Assembly (NCBI RefSeq): GCF_011299575.1
Contig: NZ_CP049863.1
Coordinates: 2,480,001-2,544,000 of the forward strand
Reading direction: 5' to 3'
From: Leucobacter viscericola
Lineage (GTDB): Bacteria > Actinomycetota > Actinomycetes > Actinomycetales > Microbacteriaceae
Length of the DNA: 64,000 bases
In this document: in pieces, positions 36,445 through 45,400 of the stretch
Numbering within the stretch: the stretch's first letter is position 1
Layout: every line of letters starts with the position of its first letter
The notes under the pieces: generated by a model
Database searches by the model: none
What the model saw: the letters and a program-made list of their open reading frames with translations, nothing else
What the model was told of the DNA's origin: nothing
Translations under genes and position numbers: made by a program

Positions 36445-37032
36445 ATGTCTATAGAAACTAGAGGTATGCAGACTCGAGGGTCATCTCTCGCTAGTGCAGC
36501 ATCACAAGATACTCTCGAGAATCTGATTGAGGGCGGTGAGCCCGTAACGAAAGACTACGTGGACGGAGTCGTATCGCGGCTGTCAGCTCAGTTGGACGCG
36601 ATTGCGTCTGTCATGGCAACTACAGACGATCTCGTTATCAGTTCTGCTATCAGTGGGGTTTGGCTAGAGGGGAAGATAGTGGGTGAGGCCAATTGGTCCA
36701 ACTATTCCCCTATCTTCGTTGCGCCGTATGCAATGAAAATCACCTCCGCACAGTGCACATTTAACTTCGCGATGAACACTCCAACGGTTCAAAGTACTGC
36801 GAATGTTGCCCTTAGGAGATTTCGCGGTACATCAGGTAGTCAAATTGTTGAGCGTCCAATGCTTGGAAATGCTCCGGTGGCTCGAACACTTTGGTCGCTT
36901 GATGGTGCTGCGTGGAATGAAGAAGCTAGGGTCCTTCAAGCTGGCGACGTCGTAGCGTTCGGAACTTCGGTTGCAGGGGCATTCACAGTGAAGTATCCAG
37001 TTGCGGTTACGATGAAGTTTGCGAGGGTTTAA
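36445..37032 (+). CDS. Hypothetical phage-like protein
   Basis: Protein of 195 residues, not recognised. The N-terminal third is hydrophilic and probably helical (VDGVVSRLSAQLDAIASVMA); the remainder is beta-rich. There is no signal peptide. It is preceded by AGGAAAGG and overlaps the metallophosphoesterase gene by one base (TAATG), so the two are co-translated. Low GC and context suggest a phage tail or baseplate accessory. Confidence 0.6.
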   Translation: MSIETRGMQTRGSSLASAASQDTLENLIEGGEPVTKDYVDGVVSRLSAQLDAIASVMATTDDLVISSAISGVWLEGKIVGEANWSNYSPIFVAPYAMKITSAQCTFNFAMNTPTVQSTANVALRRFRGTSGSQIVERPMLGNAPVARTLWSLDGAAWNEEARVLQAGDVVAFGTSVAGAFTVKYPVAVTMKFARV

Positions 37033-37964
37033 TGCTCTCCCTGTTTCCAGATCGACGACGTGGCACGGTGATCAACCATGTGAGCGATACCCAGCAGGGT
37101 TTTCGGTGGCAGTTCACCGATAATTGGTGCACCAGAGCCGCGCGTGACATTGTTAAGCTGCGTCATTTTGCAGACGGTCATCTGCACACGGGAGACTGCA
37201 TCGAATGGTCGGAAAAGCTACCTGAAGACGAAAAATATAGGGCTTTCCGCAGGGAGATGTTGTTGAGCGGTCGACCGTACCTAGATACGCCAGGTAACCA
37301 TGACCTCACTACCTACAATCCAGACGCTCCGAGACGCATTCGATCAGCAAATGAGTGGGCGGCGGAAGTGCCTGGGCGAAGTATTGCGAACCAAGAGATG
37401 GTGCTTGGTGACGTGGTTGTGTTGGGGATCAGCCCTCATTATTGGCGGTACATAGATAAGCTTTCAATTGACGGGAAGCAAGAGGGGAACTATGACGAAC
37501 CTGACCCGCTCTCACCAGACATTCTCACCTGGTTAGACAGTAAGCTCACGGAACACTCTTCAAAGCGAGTGTGGTTTGCTTCGCATGCGCTACCTGCAAC
37601 TCAGTTCAGCGACAAGCCAATGAATTCCGGTAATATCCGGGACTGGGCTCAGATTGAAAACCTAGTATCCGGGCATCAAAACCTGGCAGGATGGTTTTCG
37701 GGTCACTGGCATATTGATGCAGCGGACAAACGCTCAATTCGATCAATTCTGGTTGGAGGCCGTCGTATTCACGGGGTGAATGCACCGAGCTCGGCAGGGC
37801 TATTTCCCAACATTGACTACGGTCCGCATCAGTGGACCAGGTACGCAGGATCTCTATATGTCACTGACATGGGTGACGATATTGAGGTGAGGTGGCGTAA
37901 CCATCTTTCGGCGCGATGGGAACGCCCGTTCGGTGAATACGTCAAGATCTACTCAACAAGGTAG
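37032..37964 (+). CDS. Calcineurin-like metallophosphoesterase, phage-associated
   Basis: Protein of 310 residues with the metallophosphoesterase motifs in order: NHVSDTQQG, HTGDCIEW, DTPGNHDLT, VWFASHALP and GHWHIDAA. It hydrolyses a phosphomonoester or diester; the substrate is unknown. No secretion signal. Such genes occur in tail modules of actinobacterial phages. AT-richer than the host genes. It ends just before the degenerate beta-lactamase-fold gene, on the other strand. Confidence 0.8.
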   Translation: MLSLFPDRRRGTVINHVSDTQQGFRWQFTDNWCTRAARDIVKLRHFADGHLHTGDCIEWSEKLPEDEKYRAFRREMLLSGRPYLDTPGNHDLTTYNPDAPRRIRSANEWAAEVPGRSIANQEMVLGDVVVLGISPHYWRYIDKLSIDGKQEGNYDEPDPLSPDILTWLDSKLTEHSSKRVWFASHALPATQFSDKPMNSGNIRDWAQIENLVSGHQNLAGWFSGHWHIDAADKRSIRSILVGGRRIHGVNAPSSAGLFPNIDYGPHQWTRYAGSLYVTDMGDDIEVRWRNHLSARWERPFGEYVKIYSTR

Positions 37965-38027
37965 TTCGCATTGCCAGTGGGGGTTTTCGTTGAGATGCCG
38001 CAGTAAATGGGCGGAAAGGCGAAACCC

Positions 38028-39317
38028 CTACTGGCAGATCGCACCCTTTTTCAGCGCGGCGGCCTGATCCTCAACCGACCAGGTCATGTCTGGTGCAATC
38101 CCAGCATTCGCCGAAAGCGCCGCAATCTCGAAGCCGAGAGACTTCACAAACGCGGCTCCCGCCGACGAGTTGTTCAGCGCCACAATCACGGTGTATCCCG
38201 AGTCAGGATCGTGGAAAGCGGTCGTGAGGGTGCCGGTCATGGCGCCAGCGCGGCCGTAGAGCGGCCCCTGCTTCTCCATGCCGAAAGCCCACATGCGTTC
38301 GTTGGGGTCGGGGGTCGCAGCCTGGCCGTCTTTGCCTTCCTCAACCTTTTTGGTCGGAATGGTCTCCGTCGTAACCGAGGCCATCTTCTTGCCACCAAAC
38401 GTGCCATCGAAGTAGTGCGTGTAGAAGTTCTTGAGGTCGGAGACCGTCGTGACCGTACCGCCAGCTCCCGCAAGCATCGACGGCGACACCTTCGGTACCT
38501 TCACAACCCCGGCATCGCACACGGGCTTGCCGCCGCTGGAGGGGTAGGTGAGGCCGGTCATCGCGGATCCCGAGAGCGTGTCGTCGTCGGGGTCAGGGAA
38601 GTAGCTCGAGCCCATACCGGCCTTGCCGAACACGTGGTCGCTCAGCAGCTGCTGCGTCTCTTCGCCGGTCTTCACGCGAAGCACGCGCGAGAGCAGTGCC
38701 GCATTTGTGTCAGACTGGCGGAAGCCGGGCTGAACGTCTGGGTCGGCCTTTGGAGAGTCGACGAGCCCCTGCGCGATGAGCTCCTGTTCGGGCCACACGC
38801 GAGTGGGGTTGTTTGTAAAAATGTCGGTGAAGTTTGCCTTGAAGTCGGCGATTCCCGACGTCATTGTGCAGAGTTCCCCGTAGGTGACGCCGTCGATCCC
38901 GACCTGCCTCGTCAGATCCTTCGAGATCTCGCGATCGAGAGTCGGTTTTCCTGAGCCAGCCATGTCCATGAGCAGCGCACACATCACCGGCTGCGCGGCC
39001 TGGGCTGCGCGGATCGGGCTATTGCCACTGATCTTGTCGCTGCCGTAGCCACGAACGTACTCAGCGCCGTCCTTGCCCCACACGCCAACGATTGCTTCGG
39101 TTGATCCGCTCTGCTTCATCGCGGATGCGACGGCATCGTCGATGCTTGAGGCGAGCGAACTGTCGATCGTGTCAGCATCCACGGTGGGGGTACCAGACCC
39201 GCCGCCGGAGCATGCAGATAGACCGAGTGCCGCTACAGCGAGCACGCCGATAGTTGCGAAGCGTGCGCGTCGCGTGGACTTCGAAAACAACTCAACCGCC
39301 AATCTCTGCGGGGACAC
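38028..39317 (-). CDS. Beta-lactamase-fold lipoprotein with degenerate catalytic motifs
   Basis: Protein of 429 residues with an N-terminal signal and lipobox GLSACS, so it is membrane-anchored outside the cell. The body follows the serine hydrolase/DD-peptidase layout. The SxxK position reads AAQAAQPVM, the YxN position FRQSDTNAALL and the HTG position GRAGAMTG; the key Ser, Lys, Tyr and His appear replaced. It is therefore probably a non-catalytic peptidoglycan- or ligand-binding protein. GTG start at 39317. Confidence 0.78.
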   Translation of the reverse strand: MSPQRLAVELFSKSTRRARFATIGVLAVAALGLSACSGGGSGTPTVDADTIDSSLASSIDDAVASAMKQSGSTEAIVGVWGKDGAEYVRGYGSDKISGNSPIRAAQAAQPVMCALLMDMAGSGKPTLDREISKDLTRQVGIDGVTYGELCTMTSGIADFKANFTDIFTNNPTRVWPEQELIAQGLVDSPKADPDVQPGFRQSDTNAALLSRVLRVKTGEETQQLLSDHVFGKAGMGSSYFPDPDDDTLSGSAMTGLTYPSSGGKPVCDAGVVKVPKVSPSMLAGAGGTVTTVSDLKNFYTHYFDGTFGGKKMASVTTETIPTKKVEEGKDGQAATPDPNERMWAFGMEKQGPLYGRAGAMTGTLTTAFHDPDSGYTVIVALNNSSAGAAFVKSLGFEIAALSANAGIAPDMTWSVEDQAAALKKGAICQ

Positions 39318-39371
39318 AGAACTGGCGAGAGTCTACTGTGTTCGGCTGTGAGAAAAGACCGGGAGGGGCGA

Positions 39372-39389
39372 AGTGAGGGGAACCTTACT
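39372..39389. promoter_or_regulatory. Inverted repeat upstream of the heme oxygenase gene
   Basis: AGTGAGG GGAA CCTTACT, 6 of 7 arm positions paired, ending 11 bases before the GTG start. It does not match the DtxR consensus spacing. Possible operator. Confidence 0.35.
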
Positions 39390-39400
39390 AGACTGGCCGG

Positions 39401-40417
39401 GTGAGTAGATTTTCGGAGACCGTGGTTGCCGCAGTAACGGGACACATGAACGGAGACCACCCAGAAGACAACCTCTTGATTGCGCGCGCTTTCGGGCGGC
39501 CAGGCGCTACAGCCAGCACGATGGTTGGCCTGAACGAAGAAGCGGGCATCTGGCGCGTCACCGATGCAGATGGCGAGCAGGATCTTGCTGTCGCGTGGCC
39601 GAGCGGCCCGATTTCAGAGCGCCCCGAGATCCGTCGTGAAGTTGTTGTGCTCTACAAGACCGCTTGCGAACGCCTGGGTGTCACCCCTCGTGAAGAGCAC
39701 AAGCCCGCCGCCGAGCACTCGCACGGAACGCCGCTTCCGCAGGACGGCGCAGCCGATTCTGAAGCTGAAGATAAGGCCTTCTCGAAGGTTATTCGCGAGA
39801 CTTCCTGGTCGGATCACTCCGACAGTGAGGGTGCGGGCTTCATGGACGACATCATGCACGGACGCGCATCTCGCCAGGACTACATCGATCTTGTAGCCCA
39901 GCACTTCTTTATGTACGAGGCGCTTGAGGTCGCGGCCGAGCAGCTCACCGCGGATCCTGCCTTTGCAGATTTCCACCCCGCCGCACTCGTGCGCAAGTCA
40001 GCTCTGGAATCCGACCTGGCGTACCTGATTGGTGACGACTGGCGCGAGCGTATTTCTGCCGTGCCCGCGACCGAGGCCTACGCAACGCGCATTCGCGAGA
40101 TCGCAGCCGAGAACTGGCTCCCCGGCATCGTTGCGCACCACTACACGCGCTACCTCGGCGATCTCTCCGGTGGCCAGATGATCGCGAAGCTTGTTGCCAA
40201 GCAGCACGACCTCGCGGATGCCGGCATTGAGTTCTACAACTTCACTGAGCTGGGCTCGATCCCCGCGTTCAAGAACACCTACCGCGCCGGGCTTGATCGC
40301 CTCGGTGTAAGCATGGACGACGCCGAGCGCAAGCGTTTCCTCGAAGAGGTGCGGATCGCCTACGGTTTCAACACCGCGGTGTTCGTTGACCTGAGCCGCC
40401 AGAAGGCTACGGCTTAG
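39401..40417 (+). CDS. Heme oxygenase with N-terminal DUF2470 domain
   Basis: Protein of 338 residues. Residues 1-90 are a DUF2470/HugZ-like split-barrel domain (VTGHMNGDHPEDNLLIARAF). After a linker, residues 125-335 form a biliverdin-producing heme oxygenase: RETSWSDHSDSEGAGFMDDI near the heme ligand His and HHYTRYLGDLSGGQMIAKL in the distal helix. It opens heme to biliverdin, CO and iron, for iron gain from heme. The combination of both fold types in one chain is noteworthy. GTG start at 39401. Confidence 0.87.
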   Translation: MSRFSETVVAAVTGHMNGDHPEDNLLIARAFGRPGATASTMVGLNEEAGIWRVTDADGEQDLAVAWPSGPISERPEIRREVVVLYKTACERLGVTPREEHKPAAEHSHGTPLPQDGAADSEAEDKAFSKVIRETSWSDHSDSEGAGFMDDIMHGRASRQDYIDLVAQHFFMYEALEVAAEQLTADPAFADFHPAALVRKSALESDLAYLIGDDWRERISAVPATEAYATRIREIAAENWLPGIVAHHYTRYLGDLSGGQMIAKLVAKQHDLADAGIEFYNFTELGSIPAFKNTYRAGLDRLGVSMDDAERKRFLEEVRIAYGFNTAVFVDLSRQKATA

Positions 40418-41754
40418 CCAACTCCGTTTTCGGTCATGAACCGAACCACGTTCGGGTCGACGATTACGTCGCGCGGCTGCAGCGGGCGTCGCAGGTAGAG
40501 GCCGTCGAGCGACCGCACGCGGCTGAGCGCCACATACGTTTGGCCAGCGCTGAACGCGCGCGGACCGAGGTCGATGACGGCGGCGTCGTAGGTGTGGCCC
40601 TGTGACTTGTGCACGGTGACCGCCCAGGCGAGCCGCAGCGGGAACTGCTCAAACTCGGCCACGACCTCTTTTTCGAGCTTCTTGGTCTCGGCGTCGTAGC
40701 GGTAGCGGTAGCGCTCCCAGGTGGTCGGCTCGACCTCAAATTCCTCGTCTGATCCCGCGATTTCCACCCACACCGTCCCGTCGACGCGTGACACTGTGCC
40801 GATTGTGCCGTTGACCCAGCGGCCATCGGGATCGTTGCGCAGAAACATCACCTGGGCGTTCGGTTTGAGCTCAAGCACCTCGTCGGCGGGATACGTGTTC
40901 TCGCGAAACTCCCCGTTGATCTCGGCCACGGCCTTGAGCGGGGTGCCCTTGATTTCGGCAAGACGCTCGGCGTTGATCCTGTTCACGACGGCGTTGGTCG
41001 TGGCGAGGGTGATCACGTCGCGGGGTGCGGCGCGGGATCCTGCCGAGTTGAGTTCCTCCGCCTGATCCGCCTCAACGACCCCGTGGCGCACGGCGCCAAG
41101 GATCTGCTTGAAACGGTCATCGCGCTGCCGGTGGACCTCTTTGAGTTCGATGGCCGCGATCGGGGCGCTCGCCCAGACTTTCGCGTCGAAGAACCACAGC
41201 GAGCGGTAGGTGTCGTGAAAGTACGCGCGCTCGTGTGGATCGCGGGGCGGTACCGGAGGTAGTTGGTACGGATCACCAAACATGATGATCTGCGCGCCAC
41301 CAAAGGGATCGTGTTTTTTACCGCGGGCGATCCTCAGCGAACGGTCGATCGCGTCCATGAGATCGGCCGACACCATCGAGATTTCGTCGATGACGAGAGT
41401 GTCTATCGAGGCCAGCATCTTCTTCAGTTCGGCCGGCTGTTCAAGCTCCTGATCTGCGATAACCCCGGTTGGCAATCGGAGGAGCGAGTGAATGGTCTGA
41501 CCGCCAACGTTCAGTGCTGCAACGCCGGTGGGTGCACACACGGCGATGATCTTGCTGGTATTCCACGCGAGATGGTTCAGGATCGTTGACTTGCCCGTGC
41601 CCGCGCGACCCGTCACGAAAATGTGCTCGCGCGTGTGCTCGATGCGTTCGTAAACGGCGAGCTGTTCGGGGCTGAGGTCGGGGCGTGCCACCCGTCCAGC
41701 GTACTCTGCCGTGGGTGGCCCCGGGATCCGCCACTCAAACAGTTCGGGGGTCAC
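40414..41754 (-). CDS. PIF1-like ATP-dependent DNA helicase
   Basis: Superfamily 1B helicase of 446 residues. Walker A VTGRAGTGKSTILNHL is at about residues 46-61, followed by VCAPTGVAALNVGGQTIHSL, Walker B DTLVIDEISMVSADL, GDPYQLPPV, and the C-terminal VTVHKSQGHTYDAAVIDLG. These helicases unwind 5'-3' and resolve difficult structures. The GTG start at 41754 lies inside a long palindrome; GTG 41691 is an alternative. It is convergent with the heme oxygenase gene, with a four-base overlap. Confidence 0.88.
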   Translation of the reverse strand: MTPELFEWRIPGPPTAEYAGRVARPDLSPEQLAVYERIEHTREHIFVTGRAGTGKSTILNHLAWNTSKIIAVCAPTGVAALNVGGQTIHSLLRLPTGVIADQELEQPAELKKMLASIDTLVIDEISMVSADLMDAIDRSLRIARGKKHDPFGGAQIIMFGDPYQLPPVPPRDPHERAYFHDTYRSLWFFDAKVWASAPIAAIELKEVHRQRDDRFKQILGAVRHGVVEADQAEELNSAGSRAAPRDVITLATTNAVVNRINAERLAEIKGTPLKAVAEINGEFRENTYPADEVLELKPNAQVMFLRNDPDGRWVNGTIGTVSRVDGTVWVEIAGSDEEFEVEPTTWERYRYRYDAETKKLEKEVVAEFEQFPLRLAWAVTVHKSQGHTYDAAVIDLGPRAFSAGQTYVALSRVRSLDGLYLRRPLQPRDVIVDPNVVRFMTENGVG

Positions 41755-41803
41755 TTTCCTGTACTAAAACACTGTTTAGCGCAGGAAAGTGACCCCCGAA
41801 CTG
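41740..41803. repeat. Long palindrome, family member 1
   Basis: Perfect 22-base arms (41740-41761 and 41782-41803) and an inner CTAAA/TTTAG stem around ACACTG. Same design as 55322-55385. The left arm covers the first codons of the helicase ORF. Confidence 0.92.
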
Positions 41804-41818
41804 GGAAGGCGCGAGACC

Positions 41819-43351
41819 CTACTTGCGGTAGTCGTTCACCAGACGGAAGATGAAGGCTGCCATCGCTTCGCGCGACAGCTCATCCTTGGGCCAGTACTCC
41901 TTGGCCGAGCCGACCTTGTTGCCCGTGGTGAGCTTCTCGGAGTACATCCACGAGATCTCCTTGTAGAACTTCATCCCCGGCTTCATATCGGCCAGTGGTG
42001 ATGAGGTTGGAGCCTGGTAGTTCCGCGGCGCCTCGAGGCGGTAGATGAAGGCCGCCATTGCCTCGCGCGAGAGCTTGTTCTTCGGGCGGTAGGTTGGCTT
42101 GCCGCTCGGCTCTGCCCAACCGGTTGCGTAGCCCTTTTCGAACATCCACGCGATCTCCTTGTAGAAGGGATCGCCGGGCTTCACGTCAGCAAACGGCGAG
42201 ACCTTCGGAGCCTCGTAATTCTTGGGAGCTTCCATCCGGTAGATGAACGCTGCCATCGCGGCACGCTCGAGCTTGTCCTTCGGCTTGTAGACCGGCTTGC
42301 CCGCTGCCTGGCGCCACCCCGTGGAGTACTCCATGAAGTGCATCCAGTCGATCTCTTTGTAGAACTTGTGCGAGACGGGGGTGTCAGCGAAGACGGGAAC
42401 CGTGCGAGCCACGTAGTCCTTCTTCGGTGGGATCACAACGGGAGGAGTCGTGGGCTCCGCGTGCGTGGTCGGCGTGTGGATGATGTCGTAGTAGACACCG
42501 GGGGTCGCTGCGTCAGGGATCACGCGGTAGGTGAACTCCTGATCGGTAAGAACAGTGATCGGCACGACGCGGGTAAAGAGCACCTCGCCCGCGGCGTTCT
42601 TCGCGACGAGGGTGCGTGACTTGCCGTCGGCAGAGACCGTCCAGTCGCCCTGCATCTTTGGGGTGTCATCGAGGTTGTACATCGTAAACGTGCCGTCGGT
42701 CTTGTAGTACGCCCAGCCAACGAAGTTGGCAACTGCGGGGTCGGTCAGCGCGACGGGGTCGCCGTTCTGGTTGACGGCTCCGGTGGTCTCCCACGGAGTT
42801 GCGGCGAGGATCGCCGAGGGTGACACGGTGCCGGGCTCGGTGTGCGTGGTCGGCGTGTGAACGATGTCGTAGTAGACGCCGGGGTTCGCTGCGTCAGGGA
42901 TGACGCGGTAGGTGAACTCGGCATCGGTGAGCACGGTGATCGGCACGACGCGAGTAAAGAGCACCTCGCCCGCGGCGTTCTTCGCGACGAGGGTGCGGCT
43001 GGTGCCGTCAGCGGAGACGGTCCAGTCGCCCTGCATCTTGGGGGAGTCGTCGAGGTTGTACATCGTGAACGTGCCGTCGGTCTTGTAGTAGGCCCAGCCG
43101 ACGAAGTTGGCAACTGCGGGGTCGGTCAGTGCGACGGGGTCGCCGTTCTGGTTGACAGCGCTGGTGGTCTCCCACGGGGTCGCAGCGAGTGTGCCTGACG
43201 GAGTGGCTGCCAAAACCTCGGGCGAGCTTGAGAACGTGGTGGGTGCGTCGACGGCGAGTGCGCCGGCAGCAGGCAGAGCGCAGAGTGCTGCGGCAGCGAT
43301 CGCCGAAATGACCATCAACGATCCGAGCTTGTGTGATTTGCGAACGGGCAT
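41819..43351 (-). CDS. Secreted protein: two DUF4822-like repeats plus triple SLH-like module
   Basis: Protein of 510 residues with a signal peptide (VISAIAAAALCALPAAGALA). Two near-identical repeats of about 125 residues begin TPWETTnAVNQNGDPVALTD and contain FTMYNLDD and EFTYRVIPDA; they resemble DUF4822. The C-terminal 190 residues are three SLH-like units (FADTPVSHKFYKEIDWM; LERAAMAAFIYRMEAP). The module is shared with the proteins at 48686 and 51054 and probably binds the cell envelope. A kinase/regulator pair is directly upstream on the same strand. Confidence 0.85.
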   Translation of the reverse strand: MPVRKSHKLGSLMVISAIAAAALCALPAAGALAVDAPTTFSSSPEVLAATPSGTLAATPWETTSAVNQNGDPVALTDPAVANFVGWAYYKTDGTFTMYNLDDSPKMQGDWTVSADGTSRTLVAKNAAGEVLFTRVVPITVLTDAEFTYRVIPDAANPGVYYDIVHTPTTHTEPGTVSPSAILAATPWETTGAVNQNGDPVALTDPAVANFVGWAYYKTDGTFTMYNLDDTPKMQGDWTVSADGKSRTLVAKNAAGEVLFTRVVPITVLTDQEFTYRVIPDAATPGVYYDIIHTPTTHAEPTTPPVVIPPKKDYVARTVPVFADTPVSHKFYKEIDWMHFMEYSTGWRQAAGKPVYKPKDKLERAAMAAFIYRMEAPKNYEAPKVSPFADVKPGDPFYKEIAWMFEKGYATGWAEPSGKPTYRPKNKLSREAMAAFIYRLEAPRNYQAPTSSPLADMKPGMKFYKEISWMYSEKLTTGNKVGSAKEYWPKDELSREAMAAFIFRLVNDYRK

Positions 43352-43451
43352 GGGTGCGAGTTCCTGTCTAGTCGGGGGTGTGAAACTCGCCTTAGAACTT
43401 CACGTTCCGAGGCGATAACAACCACGCTACGGACGCGCGAAATACCCCACA

Positions 43452-43467
43452 TCAACCATTCGGTTGA
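43452..43467. promoter_or_regulatory. Palindrome upstream of the DUF4822/SLH-like gene
   Basis: TCAACC attc GGTTGA, 6-base perfect arms, about 100 bases before the gene start and just after the response-regulator stop. Candidate target of that regulator; inference only. Confidence 0.4.
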
Positions 43468-43494
43468 ACCTGCACGAACCTGCCCGCAAGCGCC

Positions 43495-44121
43495 TTAGAT
43501 CCGAATTAGACCCTGCTTCACCGCCGCAGCCACGGCGGCCTGCCGATTCTCGGTGCCGAGTTTGGTCGAGGCGTGATGCAGGTGGGTCTTGACGGTGGCC
43601 TCACTCACCACGAGCTCACGAGCGAGTTCTCGGTTCGAGAGACCCTTCGCGGCGAGCGTCAGCACTTCAAGCTCGCGGCTCGTCAGCGTTTCTTGGGGTC
43701 GATCCCCGCGCCGCCGCAGTCGCTCCGCAATGTTCTCCGGCATCACGTCGCTGCCGCGCGCGGCCGAACGAATCGCCTGAAAAAGCTCGGCGGGACGGCT
43801 GTCTTTCACCAGGTAGCCGGCCGCACCAGCCTCCACCGCCCGCACAATATCGGCGTCGGAATCGTAGGCCGTGAAAATGATGACCTTCACGGCTTCGTGA
43901 GCGCGCCGGATCGCGGCGGTCACCTCGATTCCGCCGGGCTTGTCGGGCCCGAGGTCGAGGTCCACGAGCGCCACATCAATGGGTTGGGCATTCAAGCGAG
44001 TCGCGGCCTCCTCGAGCGACCCCGCCTCGGCAACCACCTCAAAGTCTGACTGTGTATCGAGCAGAGTTCGCACCCCGTGTCGAAGCACCGGGTGATCGTC
44101 AACGAGCAGGATCCTCACCAT
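43495..44121 (-). CDS. NarL/LuxR-type response regulator
   Basis: Protein of 208 residues: receiver domain with phospho-acceptor in IDVALVDLDLGP, acidic DDHP near the N-terminus and Lys in YLVKDSRPAEL; then a LuxR HTH (LTSRELEVLTLAAKGLSNRE; VSEATVKTHLHHASTKLGTE). It pairs with the sensor kinase encoded four bases upstream. Its likely target is the adjacent secreted-protein gene. Confidence 0.9.
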   Translation of the reverse strand: MVRILLVDDHPVLRHGVRTLLDTQSDFEVVAEAGSLEEAATRLNAQPIDVALVDLDLGPDKPGGIEVTAAIRRAHEAVKVIIFTAYDSDADIVRAVEAGAAGYLVKDSRPAELFQAIRSAARGSDVMPENIAERLRRRGDRPQETLTSRELEVLTLAAKGLSNRELARELVVSEATVKTHLHHASTKLGTENRQAAVAAAVKQGLIRI

Positions 44122-44125
44122 CTAC

Positions 44126-45333
44126 TTACCCCTCCACTGTTCCCGCGAGCGGCACGATCGCGGCCACCACTGTGCCATGCCCCGGTTGTGATTCGACTGA
44201 CAGCTCGCCCCCGAGGTTGGTTGTTCGCCAGCGCATGGCGCGGATCCCGAACCCGCCTGAACCCTCAGCGGTAATAGGCGACTCAGGATCAAACCCCACT
44301 CCGTCGTCAGCAATGTCGACCCCTACGGCATCGGGAAAGAAGTTGAGGGTCACCCGAACGACGGTGGCGTCCGCGTGTTTTGCCGCGTTGATCAGTGCCT
44401 CCCGCGTAATACGCTGGAGCGCGTGACTGATCGGGTCTGGCACCGGCTGCGCCGATCCCGAAATCGCGAATGTCGCCCCCGCCGCCTCGGCCTGCTCCCG
44501 CAGCGTTTCCGTGAGTGAGTTTGTCGCGTCACGTGGAAGTGCGAGCCCCTGCAGCAGCTGACGTGTCTCAACCAGTGAATCGCGCAGTGCCTCGCGCGCC
44601 GCAACCACGGCACTCGACGGCGCACCATCGTTGAGTTCATCTGATTCGAGCAGGATCAGCGCACCCGCTGTTCGCTGCACCACCGTGTCGTGTAGTTCGC
44701 TCGCGACGCGGCCCCGCTCCGCGATCGCACCGGCTTCCCGCTCAGATCGGGCGAGCTGAGACCGTGTCTCGACAAGCTCCGAGATGAGTTGCTGCTGGTC
44801 AGCGAGCGCCCGGTCGAGGCTTGAGTAGGCATAGGCGAGAACCATGCCCCAAAGAAGGGGCCGAGCACGAGGCCCAGATCCTGCCCCTGCGACATGATCA
44901 GCAGCCCAAGGCTCACCGCAACAACGATTGCGCCCGAGAGAATGATGGCGACCCGGCCGCTGAGCACGCGGTGCACGGCGAAGAACAGCGCGAATGCGCA
45001 CCAGGCAAAGGAGGGTGCGAGAATCGTGAGAGGCAGCCAGAACGCGGTCGCGAGCAGCAGGCCGATGCCCTGCCGAGACCTCACGGCGCTGAGATGACGG
45101 TTCGCGGCGGTCACGCGACGCCTGCGCCCGATCACCCCCACCGCGTAGCTGAGCCCGGCACAGATGGCGAGCGCGAGGATCAGCGGACCATTCCCACTAA
45201 ACGGGTGATACGCAAAGTACCGCACCCCGCAGACCAGCAACAGCACACCAAAGCCGATGTCGACCGCAAGATCCATTGCCCGCAGCAGATCCCGCCGCCG
45301 CGGCATATCGAGAGCGTCAGAGGTTCGTGTCAC
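44126..45333 (-). pseudogene. Sensor histidine kinase, interrupted by a one-base frameshift
   Basis: The N-terminal membrane part (45333 down to about 44855, four to five helices) and the kinase part are in frames offset by one missing base. The break falls near 44847-44862, a run of CCCC...GGGG. The kinase part is intact: VASELHDTVVQRTAGALILL (HisKA_3 His), NAAKHADATVVRV, DDGVGFDPES and GGFGIRAM. Restoring one base joins the last transmembrane helix to the coiled linker. It is either a real mutation or a sequencing error. Partner of the regulator at 43495. Confidence 0.8.
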
Positions 45334-45400
45334 GTGGGATTCCTTGGATCGCGCGGTAGCGCCTTACTCGAATGCCTTGAGGCTACTACACACGAGGTGC

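Noticed and set aside
30168..37964. Complete prophage or integrative element
   Set aside because: No integrase, excisionase, capsid, terminase or conjugation genes and no repeated tRNA end were seen; only a remnant or patchwork can be claimed.
39372..39389. DtxR/IdeR iron box before heme oxygenase
   Set aside because: The arms are separated by four bases; the consensus spacing and core do not fit.
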